Assembly (NCBI RefSeq): GCF_027497215.1
Contig: NZ_CP114904.1
Location: 3,060,001-3,124,000, forward strand
DNA: 64,000 nt
Direction of reading: 5' to 3'
DNA from: Micromonospora sp. WMMD812
Lineage (GTDB): Bacteria > Actinomycetota > Actinomycetes > Mycobacteriales > Micromonosporaceae
The position numbers and the translations under genes were made by a program. Shown here piece by piece: positions 10,398 through 19,325 of this stretch (its first letter is position 1; the number at the start of each line of letters is the position of its first letter). The notes below the pieces were generated by a model, which was not told where the DNA came from, ran no database searches, and saw only the letters and a program-made list of their open reading frames with translations.

Positions 10398-11465
10398 ATG
10401 AGCACACTGTTCTCACCACTGGCCCTGCGCGCGGTGACCCTGCCCAACCGGATCGCCATGGCGCCGATGTGCCAGTACACCGCCGGCCCGGACGGGCTGC
10501 CCACCGACTGGCACCTCGTGCACCTCGGCGCCCGCGCGGCCGGCGGCGCCGGCCTGGTGCTGACCGAGGCCACGGCGGTCGTGCCCGAGGGACGGATCAG
10601 CCCGCAGGACACCGGGCTCTGGTCCGGCGCGCACGTCGACGCCTGGCGTCCGGTGACCGCGTTCCTCGCCGCGCACGGGGCGGTGCCGGCGGTGCAGCTC
10701 GCGCACGCCGGGTTCAAGGCGTCGACGTACCGGCCCTGGGCCGACGCGCGCGGTGGGGTGCCGGACGACGAGGGCGGCTGGACCCCCGTCGGTCCGGGCA
10801 CCGAGCCCTTCACCCCCGGCTACCGGACCCCGACCGCGCTCGACGCGGCGGGCATCGCCGGCGTGGTCGACGCGTTCGCGGCCGCCGCCGCTCGGGCACT
10901 CGACGCCGGTTTCGCCGCCGTGGAGATCCACGCGGCGCACGGCTATCTGCTGCACGAGTTCCTCTCCCCGCTGAGCAACCACCGCACGGACGGCTACGGC
11001 GGCGACCGCGCCGCCCGGATGCGGCTCACCCTGGAGGTGGCCCGCGCGGTCCGCGCGACGGTCGGCGAGGAGGTGCCGGTGCTCACCCGGATCTCCGCCA
11101 CCGACTGGGTCGACGGCGGCTGGACGGCGGAGGACAGCGTGGTGCTCGCCGGTGAGCTGGCCGGCGCCGGAGTCGACCTGGTGGACGCCTCCTCGGGTGG
11201 CGTCAGCACCGCCCAGAAGATCCCACTCGCCCCCGGCTACCAGGTGCCGCTGGCCGCCCGCATCCGCCGGGAGGCCGGTGTGCCGACCGGTGCGGTCGGA
11301 CTGATCGTCGAGCCGGAGCACGCCGAGCAGATCATCGCCGGCGGCGAGGCCGACCTGGTGCTGCTGGGCCGGGAGCTGCTGCGCGACCCGTACTGGCCGC
11401 ACCGCGCGGCGGCGAAGCTCGGCGCCACCCCCACCTGGCCCAGCCAGTACCTCCGCGCCGCCTGA
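10398..11465 (+). CDS. NADH:flavin oxidoreductase / old yellow enzyme (YqjM-type)
   Basis: A 355-residue FMN-dependent ene-reductase with a TIM-barrel fold. The N-terminal APMCQYTA contains C25, characteristic of thermophilic-like/YqjM OYEs. H178/H181 in EIHAAHGYLLHEFLSP bind the substrate carbonyl, with Y183 adjacent. The C-terminal GLI and LGRELLRDPYWP strands bind phosphate of FMN. It probably reduces alpha,beta-unsaturated carbonyls or nitro compounds using NAD(P)H. The ATG at 10398 with GGAAGGA 7 bp upstream is chosen because the GTG at 10377 lies inside the preceding terminator. Confidence 0.92.
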   Translation: MSTLFSPLALRAVTLPNRIAMAPMCQYTAGPDGLPTDWHLVHLGARAAGGAGLVLTEATAVVPEGRISPQDTGLWSGAHVDAWRPVTAFLAAHGAVPAVQLAHAGFKASTYRPWADARGGVPDDEGGWTPVGPGTEPFTPGYRTPTALDAAGIAGVVDAFAAAAARALDAGFAAVEIHAAHGYLLHEFLSPLSNHRTDGYGGDRAARMRLTLEVARAVRATVGEEVPVLTRISATDWVDGGWTAEDSVVLAGELAGAGVDLVDASSGGVSTAQKIPLAPGYQVPLAARIRREAGVPTGAVGLIVEPEHAEQIIAGGEADLVLLGRELLRDPYWPHRAAAKLGATPTWPSQYLRAA

Positions 11466-11481
11466 CCGTCCCCTCCTTCCC

Positions 11482-11542
11482 GGCTGATCAAGAGGTTGCG
11501 TCAGCGGGGGGCTCCGATCTGACGCAAACCTCTTGATCAACC
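11482..11542. repeat. TGATCA-bounded palindromic element, copy 1
   Basis: Left arm GCTGATCAAGAGGTTGCG plus TCAG (11483-11504) pairs with the right arm ending AAACCTCTTGATCAAC (11519-11541). There is one mismatch and one bulge. The core is 59 bp. It sits between the convergent OYE and ABC transporter genes, so it could be a bidirectional terminator. It belongs to the same subfamily as the element at 24253-24314. Confidence 0.8.
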
Positions 11543-11566
11543 GCGGGAGGGCGGGCGGAGGGCGGG

Positions 11567-14500
11567 TCAGCCGGCCAGGTGGGACCAGCGGCCCTCCAGG
11601 TCCCGCCACGGGCCCTGGGCGGCGACCGCGCCGCCGATCAGCACGACCACGTGGTCGGCGCGTACGAGCGCGGCGCGCTTCGAGGTCGAACCGACCACCG
11701 TCACCCCGTGCTCGCGCAGCGCGGCCCAGAGCGCCAGCTCGGTGGTGACGTCCAGCGCGGACGACACGTCGTCGGCGACCAGCAGCTCGGTCCGGGGCGC
11801 CAGAGCGCGGGCCAGCGCCAGCCGCTGCAGCTGCCCGCCGGACAGGCGGGTGCCCTTGTGGCCGATCAACAACCCGAGCCCGCCACCGGCGGCGGCGAGG
11901 TCGTGGTCGAGCTGGGCGGTGGAGACCGCCGCGCCGGCGTCGACCTCGTGGCCGAGGGCGATGTTCTCCGCCACGGTGCCGGAGAGCACCCGGGGCAGCT
12001 GCCCCACGTACCCGACCTGGCCGGGGCGCAGGAACAGCTCCGGCTCGGTGACCGGCTCGCCGTTCCAGCTCAACCGGCCGGTGTGGTGCACGATCCCGGC
12101 CAGGGCGCGCAACAGCGACGACTTGCCGGCGCCGACCGGCCCGACGACCAGCACCAGCTGCCCCCGCTCGACGCTCAGGTCCACGTCCCGGACCGCCAGG
12201 GTCCCGTCCGAGTGCAGCGCGCCGAAGCCAGCCAGCTCCAGCCGGCGCAGCGGGTGCCGCGGGGGCGGCTCCGGCGCCGGCGCGGTCCCGGCGGCCAGGT
12301 CCACCCCCGGCACCGAAGCCGAGTACGACGAGGCCCCGCTCATCGCCACGGTCCGCCGGGTCCAGACCCGCGCGGACGGGTAGTGGGACACCAGCGCGGC
12401 GGTGGTCCAGGCGAACCAGCGGGCGGCGCCGAGCGTGGAGACCGCCACCAGCGTGGCGCCGGCGGAGAGCCCGCCGCCCAGGTAGAGCGCCCACGCGCCG
12501 ATCGGCAGCAGACCACTGACCACCGACGGGGTGGACCGCGCCCACACCTGCATGGCGATCTCCCGGCGCTGCCGGTCACTGCGGACCGTGTCCAGCTCCG
12601 CCAGGTGGTGCAGCACCGGACGGGTGGCGCCGGCGAGCTTCACCGTACGGGCGGCGGACAGCGAGGAGACCAACGCGGTGGCAAAGGCGGCCCGGGCCTT
12701 GACGGTGCCGCGGGCGCTGCGTTCCAGGCGCGGCCCGAACAGCGTCGCCGCCAGGCCGGAGACCACCATCGTGCCGAGGAAGAAGAGCCCCGGCACCACA
12801 CTGCCGGTCACCAGGGTCATGGCGACCACGATCGCCAGGGAGATGAACTGGTCCACCAGGTTGTCGGCGAGCTGCACCACCCGTTCGGTGTCGCCGCCCT
12901 GGGCGACCACCTCGGCCGGGGTGTGCCCGCTGACCCGGCGGGGCCCGGTCTGCCCGTGCACCAGCCGCAGGCTGATGCGCAGCATCTGCCGGATCCACCA
13001 CTGCGGGAACCACAGGTTGGTGAGGTAGGGCAGCGGCAGGACGACGAGCAGGGCGACGGCGATGCCGAGCGCCGGCAGCCACGGGTCTCCCCCGTCGACC
13101 ACGTCGGCCCAGAGCCAGGGCAGCACCGAGCCGTCCAGGCCGAGCAGGGTCAGGACGATGAACAGGGCGACCGACACGAGCCCGAACCGTGGTTCGTTGA
13201 CCGCCAGCCGCAGGATCTCCCGCATGGTCCGCGCGGACGGCGGCGGGGGCAGCGGCGGCGGGTCGGCCTTCGGCACGGCCACCGGCCGCTCGGCCGCCGG
13301 GCGTACGGCCTCCTCCGCCGGCTCGGCGAGGTCCCACTCCGCGCCCGGCGCCGGCAGCAGGTCGACCCCGCCGCGGGACGGCCCCGTCCCGGCGTACGCG
13401 CCGGCGTGGCTGGTCGCCAGCAGCTCGGCGAAGCGCGCCGACTCGCGCAGCGGGCCGGCCTCCAGCACCGTGCCGTCGGCCAGCACCACCACCTCGTCGC
13501 AGCGCCGCACCGAGGACAGCCGGTGCGCGATGACGATGCCGATGCGGTCGGCGAGCAGCCGCTCGGTGGCCTGCCGCACCCGCGTCTCGGTGACCGGGTC
13601 GAGCCGGGCGGTGGCCTCGTCGAGGATCACCACGTGCGGGTCCCGGACCAGGATCCGGGCGAACGCCACCAGCTGCTCCTGCCCGGCGGAGAGCACGTGC
13701 CCGCCCTCACCGAGCCGGGTCCGTACGCCGTCGGGAAGCTCGGCGATCCAGCCGGCCAGCCCCAGCTCCTCCAGCGCCCGGGTCGCGTCGTCGAGCAGAT
13801 CGGGGTCGAAGAGCGCGACGTTCTCGGCGAGCGTGCCGGCCAGGATCTCGGTGCGCTGCGGCACCACGGCGATCCACCGGCGCAGCTCCTCGACGTCCAG
13901 GTCGACCAGGTCGGTGTCGCCCAGGAAGACCGTGCCGCGGGGCACGTCCACCGCCCGGGTGAGCACCTTCGCGAGCGTCGACTTGCCCGACCCCGTCCGG
14001 CCCACCAGCGCGTACGACCGGCCGCGTGCGAAGGTCAGCCGGATGTCGTGCAGCGCCGGGCCGCGGTCGTCGCCGGACTGGTAGCGGAAGGTGAGACCGC
14101 GGACGGTCAGGTCGCCCTCGACCGGCTCGAGCCCGCCCACCGGCTCCTGCCGGGAGTCCTGCAGCAGCTGCACCCGGGCCCAGGCGCCGAGCGCGTACTG
14201 CAGGTGCGGCACCCAGCGGGCCAGATGCTCGACGGTCGCGCCGAAGGCGATGGCGAGCAGCCAGATCGCGGTCAGCCGGGCGCCGTCGATCCGCCCGCTG
14301 GCGAGCGCCCACGCCCCACCGATCACCACGGCGGCGATCCCGGCCCGGATGGCCCCGGCGGCGACGGAGGTGACCCGCGCCGACATCCGGAACACCCGGC
14401 CGGCCCGAGAGATCACCTCGGCGGCCCGGCGCGCGTAGAGCCGCAGCACGTACGGCTGGGCGAGGCTGGTGCGCACGTCGTCCTGGCCGTGCACCGCCTC

Positions 14501-15064
14501 CTCCATCACGGCGGCCAGATCCGACCAGGCCTCCTCCTCGGCCATCCGGGCGGGGGCGATCCGCCCGGTGGGGCGGCGCAGGACGACGACGAGCAGCGCG
14601 GTCAGCAACACCATCCCGACCCCGGCCGGCCACCACACGACCAGCGCGCTCGCCGTGGCCAGCAGGCACACGGCGACGCCCTGCACCAGCCGGACGCCGG
14701 TGTTCCGCATCTCGGCCGCGACCTGGTAGACGTCGTTGTCGATCCGGTCGAGCAGCTCGCCGACCGGGGTCGTCTCCAGGGTGGGCAGGTCCTGTCCGAG
14801 CGCCACCCGACACAGTCGCCGACGCACGTCGGCGGACCAGTCCGCGGTCAGGCCGGCCATCAGCAGACCGATGGCGAGGTCGGTGACCACCGCGGCGATC
14901 AGCGCCACCACGAGGACGACGAACCAGCCCACGGACTGGTGCACCAGCACCGGTCCGGCCAGCGCGGAGGCGGCCGCCTGGCCGCCGGCGCCCAGCACGA
15001 CGAGCAGCAGGACGGCCGACATCCGGCGCGGTGCGGTGGCCCAGAGGTCGCGGAGCAGGCGCAT
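11567..15064 (-). CDS. fused double ABC exporter (TMD-NBD-TMD-NBD)
   Basis: An 1165-residue single-chain exporter containing two complete ABC half-transporters. TMD1 spans about 15-300. NBD1 is canonical: Walker A GRTGSGKST (355-363), signature LSAGQ (458-462), LDEATARLD with catalytic E483, and H514 in IAHRLSS. A proline-rich linker (about 590-620) precedes TMD2. NBD2 has Walker A GPVGAGKSS (975-983) and LSGGQ (1074-1078), but the Walker B is VADDVSSALD with D1099 in place of the catalytic glutamate, and the H-loop reads GSTSKRAAL without histidine. It is thus an asymmetric transporter with one degenerate site. The substrate is unknown. Start ATG at 15064. Confidence 0.9.
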   Translation of the reverse strand: MRLLRDLWATAPRRMSAVLLLVVLGAGGQAAASALAGPVLVHQSVGWFVVLVVALIAAVVTDLAIGLLMAGLTADWSADVRRRLCRVALGQDLPTLETTPVGELLDRIDNDVYQVAAEMRNTGVRLVQGVAVCLLATASALVVWWPAGVGMVLLTALLVVVLRRPTGRIAPARMAEEEAWSDLAAVMEEAVHGQDDVRTSLAQPYVLRLYARRAAEVISRAGRVFRMSARVTSVAAGAIRAGIAAVVIGGAWALASGRIDGARLTAIWLLAIAFGATVEHLARWVPHLQYALGAWARVQLLQDSRQEPVGGLEPVEGDLTVRGLTFRYQSGDDRGPALHDIRLTFARGRSYALVGRTGSGKSTLAKVLTRAVDVPRGTVFLGDTDLVDLDVEELRRWIAVVPQRTEILAGTLAENVALFDPDLLDDATRALEELGLAGWIAELPDGVRTRLGEGGHVLSAGQEQLVAFARILVRDPHVVILDEATARLDPVTETRVRQATERLLADRIGIVIAHRLSSVRRCDEVVVLADGTVLEAGPLRESARFAELLATSHAGAYAGTGPSRGGVDLLPAPGAEWDLAEPAEEAVRPAAERPVAVPKADPPPLPPPPSARTMREILRLAVNEPRFGLVSVALFIVLTLLGLDGSVLPWLWADVVDGGDPWLPALGIAVALLVVLPLPYLTNLWFPQWWIRQMLRISLRLVHGQTGPRRVSGHTPAEVVAQGGDTERVVQLADNLVDQFISLAIVVAMTLVTGSVVPGLFFLGTMVVSGLAATLFGPRLERSARGTVKARAAFATALVSSLSAARTVKLAGATRPVLHHLAELDTVRSDRQRREIAMQVWARSTPSVVSGLLPIGAWALYLGGGLSAGATLVAVSTLGAARWFAWTTAALVSHYPSARVWTRRTVAMSGASSYSASVPGVDLAAGTAPAPEPPPRHPLRRLELAGFGALHSDGTLAVRDVDLSVERGQLVLVVGPVGAGKSSLLRALAGIVHHTGRLSWNGEPVTEPELFLRPGQVGYVGQLPRVLSGTVAENIALGHEVDAGAAVSTAQLDHDLAAAGGGLGLLIGHKGTRLSGGQLQRLALARALAPRTELLVADDVSSALDVTTELALWAALREHGVTVVGSTSKRAALVRADHVVVLIGGAVAAQGPWRDLEGRWSHLAG

Positions 15065-15200
15065 GACAGTCCTCCGGACCCTGGTCGTGGTGGCGGTACC
15101 TCCAGCCTCGTCGTCCGGCCCGGACGGATCAACGCATTTTCGCCGCCGGCAGACCCCCGATCGGGGTGCGGTGCGGCGGCGGACGCCGGAGCGGCGCGGG

Positions 15201-16040
15201 TCAGAAGAGCACGGTGGCGAGCGTGCCGACCGGGCGGAAGCCGCACCGGTCGTAGACCCGGCGGGCGGGCAGGTTGAAGTCGTTCACGTAGAGGCTGACC
15301 GTCGGGGCGACCCGCAGCAGGGCGTCGCGAACGACCGCCGCCATCGCCGACGTGGCGATCCCGCGCCCCCGCCACTCCGGGGCCACCCAGACGCCCTGGA
15401 CCTGCGCGGTCCGCCGGGTCACCACCGCCAGCTCGGCCTTGAAGATCACTCGACCGTCGGCGAAGCGGGCGTACGCCCGGCCGCCCCGGACCAGCTCGCT
15501 GACCCGCCGCCGGTAGCTGCGCCCGCCGTCCTCGGCCAGCGGCGAGACGCCGACCTCTTCGGTGTACATCGCCACCGCGGCCGGGAAGAGCCGGTCGATC
15601 TCGCCGCCGCGCACCCGGCGCACCTCCGGGTCCGCCGGCACGGCCGGCAGCGCCTCGGTGGCCAGCAGCGGCTGGTTCGGGCGTACGTCCCTCGCCGGAC
15701 CCCAGACGTCGGAGAGCTGGTCCCAGAGCCCCAGCACGGCGTCGGCCCGGCCCACGATCGACGAGCAGAGCCGCTCCTCGCCGGCGAGCAGGTCGGCGAA
15801 GGCCGCCACGGCCGGCTCGGTCGCGAGCACCGGGGTCAGGTTGCCGCCGAGCCAGCAGAGCGACTCGAGGTTGCGCCGGGCGCCGTAACCGAGGATCCGG
15901 CCCTCGGCGCGCCACCAGGACAGTCCACGCGCGGCGACCCGCTCGGCGACCTGCGCGCCCGCGTACGGGTCGAGGTCGAGCAGCCGCTCGACCGCGCGGC
16001 GCTCCGATTCCCCGAGTTGCCGTACCGGCACCGTCAGCAC
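15201..16040 (-). CDS. GNAT acetyltransferase with DUF4081 N-domain
   Basis: A 279-residue protein. Residues 1-140 correspond to the DUF4081 domain (LLDLDPYAGAQVAERV, ARRNLESLCWLGGNL), and 145-279 form a GNAT fold with the acetyl-CoA loop VWVAPEWRGRGIATSAM and the terminal YVNDFNLPARRVYDRCGF. The M. tuberculosis homologue by synteny is Rv2867c, next to ispG. The substrate is not known. In this window an MFS/PadR pair has been inserted between it and ispG. No membrane segments. Confidence 0.85.
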   Translation of the reverse strand: MLTVPVRQLGESERRAVERLLDLDPYAGAQVAERVAARGLSWWRAEGRILGYGARRNLESLCWLGGNLTPVLATEPAVAAFADLLAGEERLCSSIVGRADAVLGLWDQLSDVWGPARDVRPNQPLLATEALPAVPADPEVRRVRGGEIDRLFPAAVAMYTEEVGVSPLAEDGGRSYRRRVSELVRGGRAYARFADGRVIFKAELAVVTRRTAQVQGVWVAPEWRGRGIATSAMAAVVRDALLRVAPTVSLYVNDFNLPARRVYDRCGFRPVGTLATVLF

Positions 16041-16098
16041 GTCTACCAGCCTGCCAGATCGGGCCCCCGGCCCGCGGGCCGAGTGACGAGCCCGGGCG

Positions 16099-17322
16099 TC
16101 ACACCGTCACCGGGCGTTCCTCCGGTTCCGAAAGCCGCGTCCGGGCGGCCCACCGCACCACCGGAGGCACCAGGACACCGAGGAGCAGGAAGAGCACACC
16201 GAGCACCAACCAGCCCGGTGTGCCCCAGCCGATCGCCAGCGTCGTCACCACCACCGGCGCGAGCATGCGGCCCAGCTCGTACCCCATGCTGTAGGTCCCC
16301 TGGTACTGCCCCTGGGCCTCCTCCGGGGCGAGCCCGAACGAGATTCCCCAGCCGGCGGCGGAGTGCCACAGCTCGCCGATCACGTGCACCAGCGCCCCGC
16401 CGGCGAGCAGACCGACGGCGGCGACGGTGGGCAACCCGCCGCTGACGGCGAAGAGCACGCAGGCCGCCGCGATGGCGAACCCGGCCCGGCGGGAGGCCCG
16501 GGCGGCGCCGGTCACGCTCTCCGTGCCCCGCGCGGCCCGCACCTGGAAGAGCACGACCATCACCGTGTTCACCAGCATCACGCCCGAGATCACCCAGGCC
16601 GGCGCGCGGGTGTGTCCGGCGATCCACAGTGGAAGGGCGATGTTGAGCAGGCCGAAGTGCATCGACATCAGGCCGTCGAGCACGGTGAAGGCCAGGAACG
16701 GGCGGTCCCGCAGGGCGACGAGCCGGGGGCCCTGCGCCGGCGCGGCGACCGGCGGGACGACCGGCAGCCGGGTGAAGACGGCGGCCGCACCCAGGGACGC
16801 CGCCGCGGCGGTGAGGACCAGCGCGACGTAGGCCGCGCGGGTGTCGGCGGCGATGGCGAACCCGGCGAGCACGGCGCCGACCGAGATGCCGACGTTGGTG
16901 GTGGCCCGCAGGTAGGCGCGGGTGCGCACCCGCTGGTCGGCCGGCACAGCGCCGGCGATGAGCGCGCCGCGGGCGCCCCGGTCGGCGGCGTCGGCGAGCG
17001 CGGTCGCCGCGCCGACCAGGAGGAAGGCCGGGAACGACCGGACCGCGACGAGGCCGGCGGTCAGCGCGCCCGCGGCGAGCAGCGCGCCGATCTGGGTGCC
17101 GCGGGGCCCGATCCGGTCAGCGAGGTAGCCGGTGGGGGTGCTGGCGAGCACGCCCACCAGCGCCGAGACGGTCAGCCCGGCGCCGACCTCGGCGGCGGAG
17201 AGGCCGACCGAGCGGGTCAGGAAGAGCGCGCTGGCGACCAGCCAGAGGCCCCGGCCGACGGTCTTGACCAGGGTGCCGAGGGTGAGGATCCGGGCCGGGC
17301 CCGGTGGGGGAAGCAGTCGCAC
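16099..17322 (-). CDS. MFS transporter
   Basis: A 407-residue major facilitator with about 12 helices. The loop 2-3 motif appears as PTGYLADRIGPRG, a good match to the MFS A-motif G-x-L-x-D-R-x-G-R. It is divergently transcribed from a PadR-family regulator, with palindromic DNA between, which suggests a drug or metabolite efflux pump controlled by that repressor (inference). Substrate not deducible. Confidence 0.85.
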   Translation of the reverse strand: MRLLPPPGPARILTLGTLVKTVGRGLWLVASALFLTRSVGLSAAEVGAGLTVSALVGVLASTPTGYLADRIGPRGTQIGALLAAGALTAGLVAVRSFPAFLLVGAATALADAADRGARGALIAGAVPADQRVRTRAYLRATTNVGISVGAVLAGFAIAADTRAAYVALVLTAAAASLGAAAVFTRLPVVPPVAAPAQGPRLVALRDRPFLAFTVLDGLMSMHFGLLNIALPLWIAGHTRAPAWVISGVMLVNTVMVVLFQVRAARGTESVTGAARASRRAGFAIAAACVLFAVSGGLPTVAAVGLLAGGALVHVIGELWHSAAGWGISFGLAPEEAQGQYQGTYSMGYELGRMLAPVVVTTLAIGWGTPGWLVLGVLFLLLGVLVPPVVRWAARTRLSEPEERPVTV

Positions 17323-17396
17323 GCCCGACAGCCTAACAAGACGTACGTACGGTTTGCTTCGTCGGTCAACGGCGACTTGTCGGCGACACGTTTCCG

Positions 17397-17406
17397 ATAT
17401 ATCGTC
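17397..17406. promoter_or_regulatory. candidate PadR operator
   Basis: The perfect palindrome CGATATATCG lies in the 119-bp divergent region between the MFS and PadR genes. It is followed by GATGCATC (17409-17416) and a half-site GCGATA. AT-rich palindromes of this kind are typical PadR-family operators and stand out in this GC-rich DNA. Binding is inferred. Confidence 0.5.
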
Positions 17407-17441
17407 GATGCATCAGCGATACGACGAAGGGAGACGGGACC

Positions 17442-18026
17442 ATGCGGTTCCATCGACAACACCACGCGATGCACGAGGCCCGGATGCGGGGCGGATTCGG
17501 CTTCGGCTTCCCGCCCTTCCCGCCCGGCGGTCCCCACGGTCCGGGCGGTGGCCACGGCTGGGGCGGTCGGGGGCGCGGACGGGGACGCCGGCCCAACGTC
17601 CGCAGCGCGGTGCTGGCGCTGCTCACCGAGCGGCCGATGCACGGCTACGAGATGATCCAGGAGATCGACTCCCGCACCGGCGGGGCGTGGCGACCCAGCC
17701 CCGGGTCGATCTACCCGACCCTGCAGCTGCTGGAGGACGAGGGCGTCATCGCCGCCGCGGAGGACTCCGGGGGCGGGCGCAAGCGGTTCACCGTCACCGA
17801 GGCCGGGCGCGCCGAGGCCGCCACCGCGGCGCAGACCCCGCCGTGGGCCGAATTCGCCCAGGACACGGTGGCCAGCTGGCACGACATCCGGGACGCCGGC
17901 GCGCAGGCGATGCAGGCCCTGCGCCAGGTGATGATGACCGGCACCGACGACCAGCGGGAGCGGGCCGCCCAGGTGCTCGACGAGACTCGACGCAAGCTCT
18001 ACGCGATCCTCGCCGAATCCGAGTGA
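17442..18026 (+). CDS. PadR family transcriptional regulator
   Basis: A 194-residue regulator. Residues 1-50 are a His/Gly/Arg-rich low-complexity tail. Residues 52-125 form the PadR winged helix with the diagnostic LLTERPMHGYEMIQEID and SPGSIYPTLQLLEDEGVI, and the rest is a helical dimerisation region. It has AAGGGAG upstream of the ATG. It is divergent from the MFS pump and followed by a strong terminator, so it probably represses itself and the pump and responds to a small hydrophobic ligand. The histidine-rich N-terminus might bind metal (speculative). Confidence 0.9.
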   Translation: MRFHRQHHAMHEARMRGGFGFGFPPFPPGGPHGPGGGHGWGGRGRGRGRRPNVRSAVLALLTERPMHGYEMIQEIDSRTGGAWRPSPGSIYPTLQLLEDEGVIAAAEDSGGGRKRFTVTEAGRAEAATAAQTPPWAEFAQDTVASWHDIRDAGAQAMQALRQVMMTGTDDQRERAAQVLDETRRKLYAILAESE

Positions 18027-18067
18027 CCCGGCCCGAGGAGCCGCCGCCGGCCCCGACCTCGAATACC

Positions 18068-18106
18068 GAAAGAGTGGTCATCCCCGCGGGGATGACCACT
18101 CTTTTC
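18068..18106. terminator. bidirectional terminator between PadR and ispG
   Basis: A near-perfect 18-bp stem: GAAAGAGTGGTCATCCCC (18068-18085) pairs with GGGGATGACCACTCTTTTC (18088-18106), with a 2-base loop and one bulged T. A-rich and T-rich ends provide U-tracts in both directions for the convergent genes. Confidence 0.9.
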
Positions 18107-18143
18107 GATCTGGCTAAACCCGCCGGCGCGGCGGGCGCCGGCG

Positions 18144-19325
18144 TCAGTGGACGGTGACCGTGGGGCCGGTGATCATGCCGCGCAGCTCCTCGGGAAGCTC
18201 GGCGCCCATCTCGTCGGCGATCCGCAGCGCCTCCTCGATCAGGGTCTCCACGATCTGCGCCTCGGGGACGGTCTTCACGACCTGGCCCTTCACAAAGATC
18301 TGGCCCTTGCCGTTGCCGGAGGCGACACCGAGGTCGGCCTCGCGAGCCTCGCCCGGGCCGTTCACGACACACCCCATGACGGCGACGCGCAGCGGCACCG
18401 GCAGACCCTCCAGGCCGGCGGTGACCTCCTCGGCGAGCTTGTAGACGTCCACCTGGGCCCGCCCACAGGACGGGCAGGAGACGATCTCCAGGCCGCGCTC
18501 GCGCAGGCCGAGCGACTCCAAGATCTGGTTGCCGACCTTGATCTCCTCGACCGGCGGCGCGGAGAGCGAGACCCGGATGGTGTCGCCGATCCCCTCGGCC
18601 AGCAGCGCCCCGAACGCCACCGCCGACTTGATGGTGCCCTGGAACGCCGGGCCGGCCTCGGTGACGCCCAGATGCAGCGGGTAGTCGCACTGCTCGGCGA
18701 GCTGCCGGTACGCCCGGATCATCACCACCGGGTCGTTGTGCTTGACCGAGATCTTGATGTCGCGGAAGCCGTGCTCCTCGAACAGCGAGCACTCCCAGAG
18801 CGCCGACTCCACGAGCGCCTCGGCAGTGGCCTTGCCGTACTTGCTGAGCAGCCGCTTGTCCAGCGAGCCCGCGTTCACGCCGATCCGGATCGGCACACCC
18901 GCGTCGCTCGCGGCCCGGGCGATCTCCTTGACCTTGTCGTCGAACTGCCGGATGTTGCCGGGGTTGACCCGCACGGCGGCGCACCCGGCGTCGATCGCGG
19001 CGAAGACGTACTTCGGCTGGAAGTGGATGTCGGCGATCACCGGGATCTGCGACTTCTTGGCGATCGCGGGCAGCGCCTCGACGTCGTCCTGCGACGGCAC
19101 CGCGACCCGGACGATCTGGCAGCCGCTGGCGGTGAGTTCGGCGATCTGCTGCAACGTGGCGTTGACGTCGGCGGTGAGGGTGGTGGTCATCGACTGCACC
19201 GACACCGGCGCGCCGCCGCCGACCGGGACCGAGCCCACCATGATCTGGCGGCTGGCCCGGCGCGGCGCGAGCGGCGGGGGCGGTACGGGAGGCATACCCA
19301 GGCTGACAGCGGTCACTTCAGGCAC
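18144..19325 (-). CDS. ispG: 4-hydroxy-3-methylbut-2-en-1-yl diphosphate synthase (IspG/GcpE)
   Basis: A 393-residue enzyme of the non-mevalonate isoprenoid pathway. It converts methylerythritol cyclodiphosphate to HMBPP using a [4Fe-4S] cluster. The cluster cysteines C284 and C287 (SCPSCGRAQ) and C319 ([10 protein letters not shown]) are present. The TIM barrel contains [20 protein letters not shown] and [10 protein letters not shown]. The GTG start directly abuts the rip1 stop (TGAGTG), so the genes are coupled. The gene order dxr-rip1-ispG is the standard actinobacterial one. Confidence 0.97.
   Translation of the reverse strand: MPEVTAVSLGMPPVPPPPLAPRRASRQIMVGSVPVGGGAPVSVQSMTTTLTADVNATLQQIAELTASGCQIVRVAVPSQDDVEALPAIAKKSQIPVIADIHFQPKYVFAAIDAGCAAVRVNPGNIRQFDDKVKEIARAASDAGVPIRIGVNAGSLDKRLLSKYGKATAEALVESALWECSLFEEHGFRDIKISVKHNDPVVMIRAYRQLAEQCDYPLHLGVTEAGPAFQGTIKSAVAFGALLAEGIGDTIRVSLSAPPVEEIKVGNQILESLGLRERGLEIVSCPSCGRAQVDVYKLAEEVTAGLEGLPVPLRVAVMGCVVNGPGEAREADLGVASGNGKGQIFVKGQVVKTVPEAQIVETLIEEALRIADEMGAELPEELRGMITGPTVTVH

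Noticed and set aside
11579..15277. A plus-strand open frame of 1232 codons
   Set aside because: It lies antisense to the ABC exporter, has His/Gln/Gly/Arg-rich composition typical of antisense frames in GC-rich DNA, and contains no known domain.
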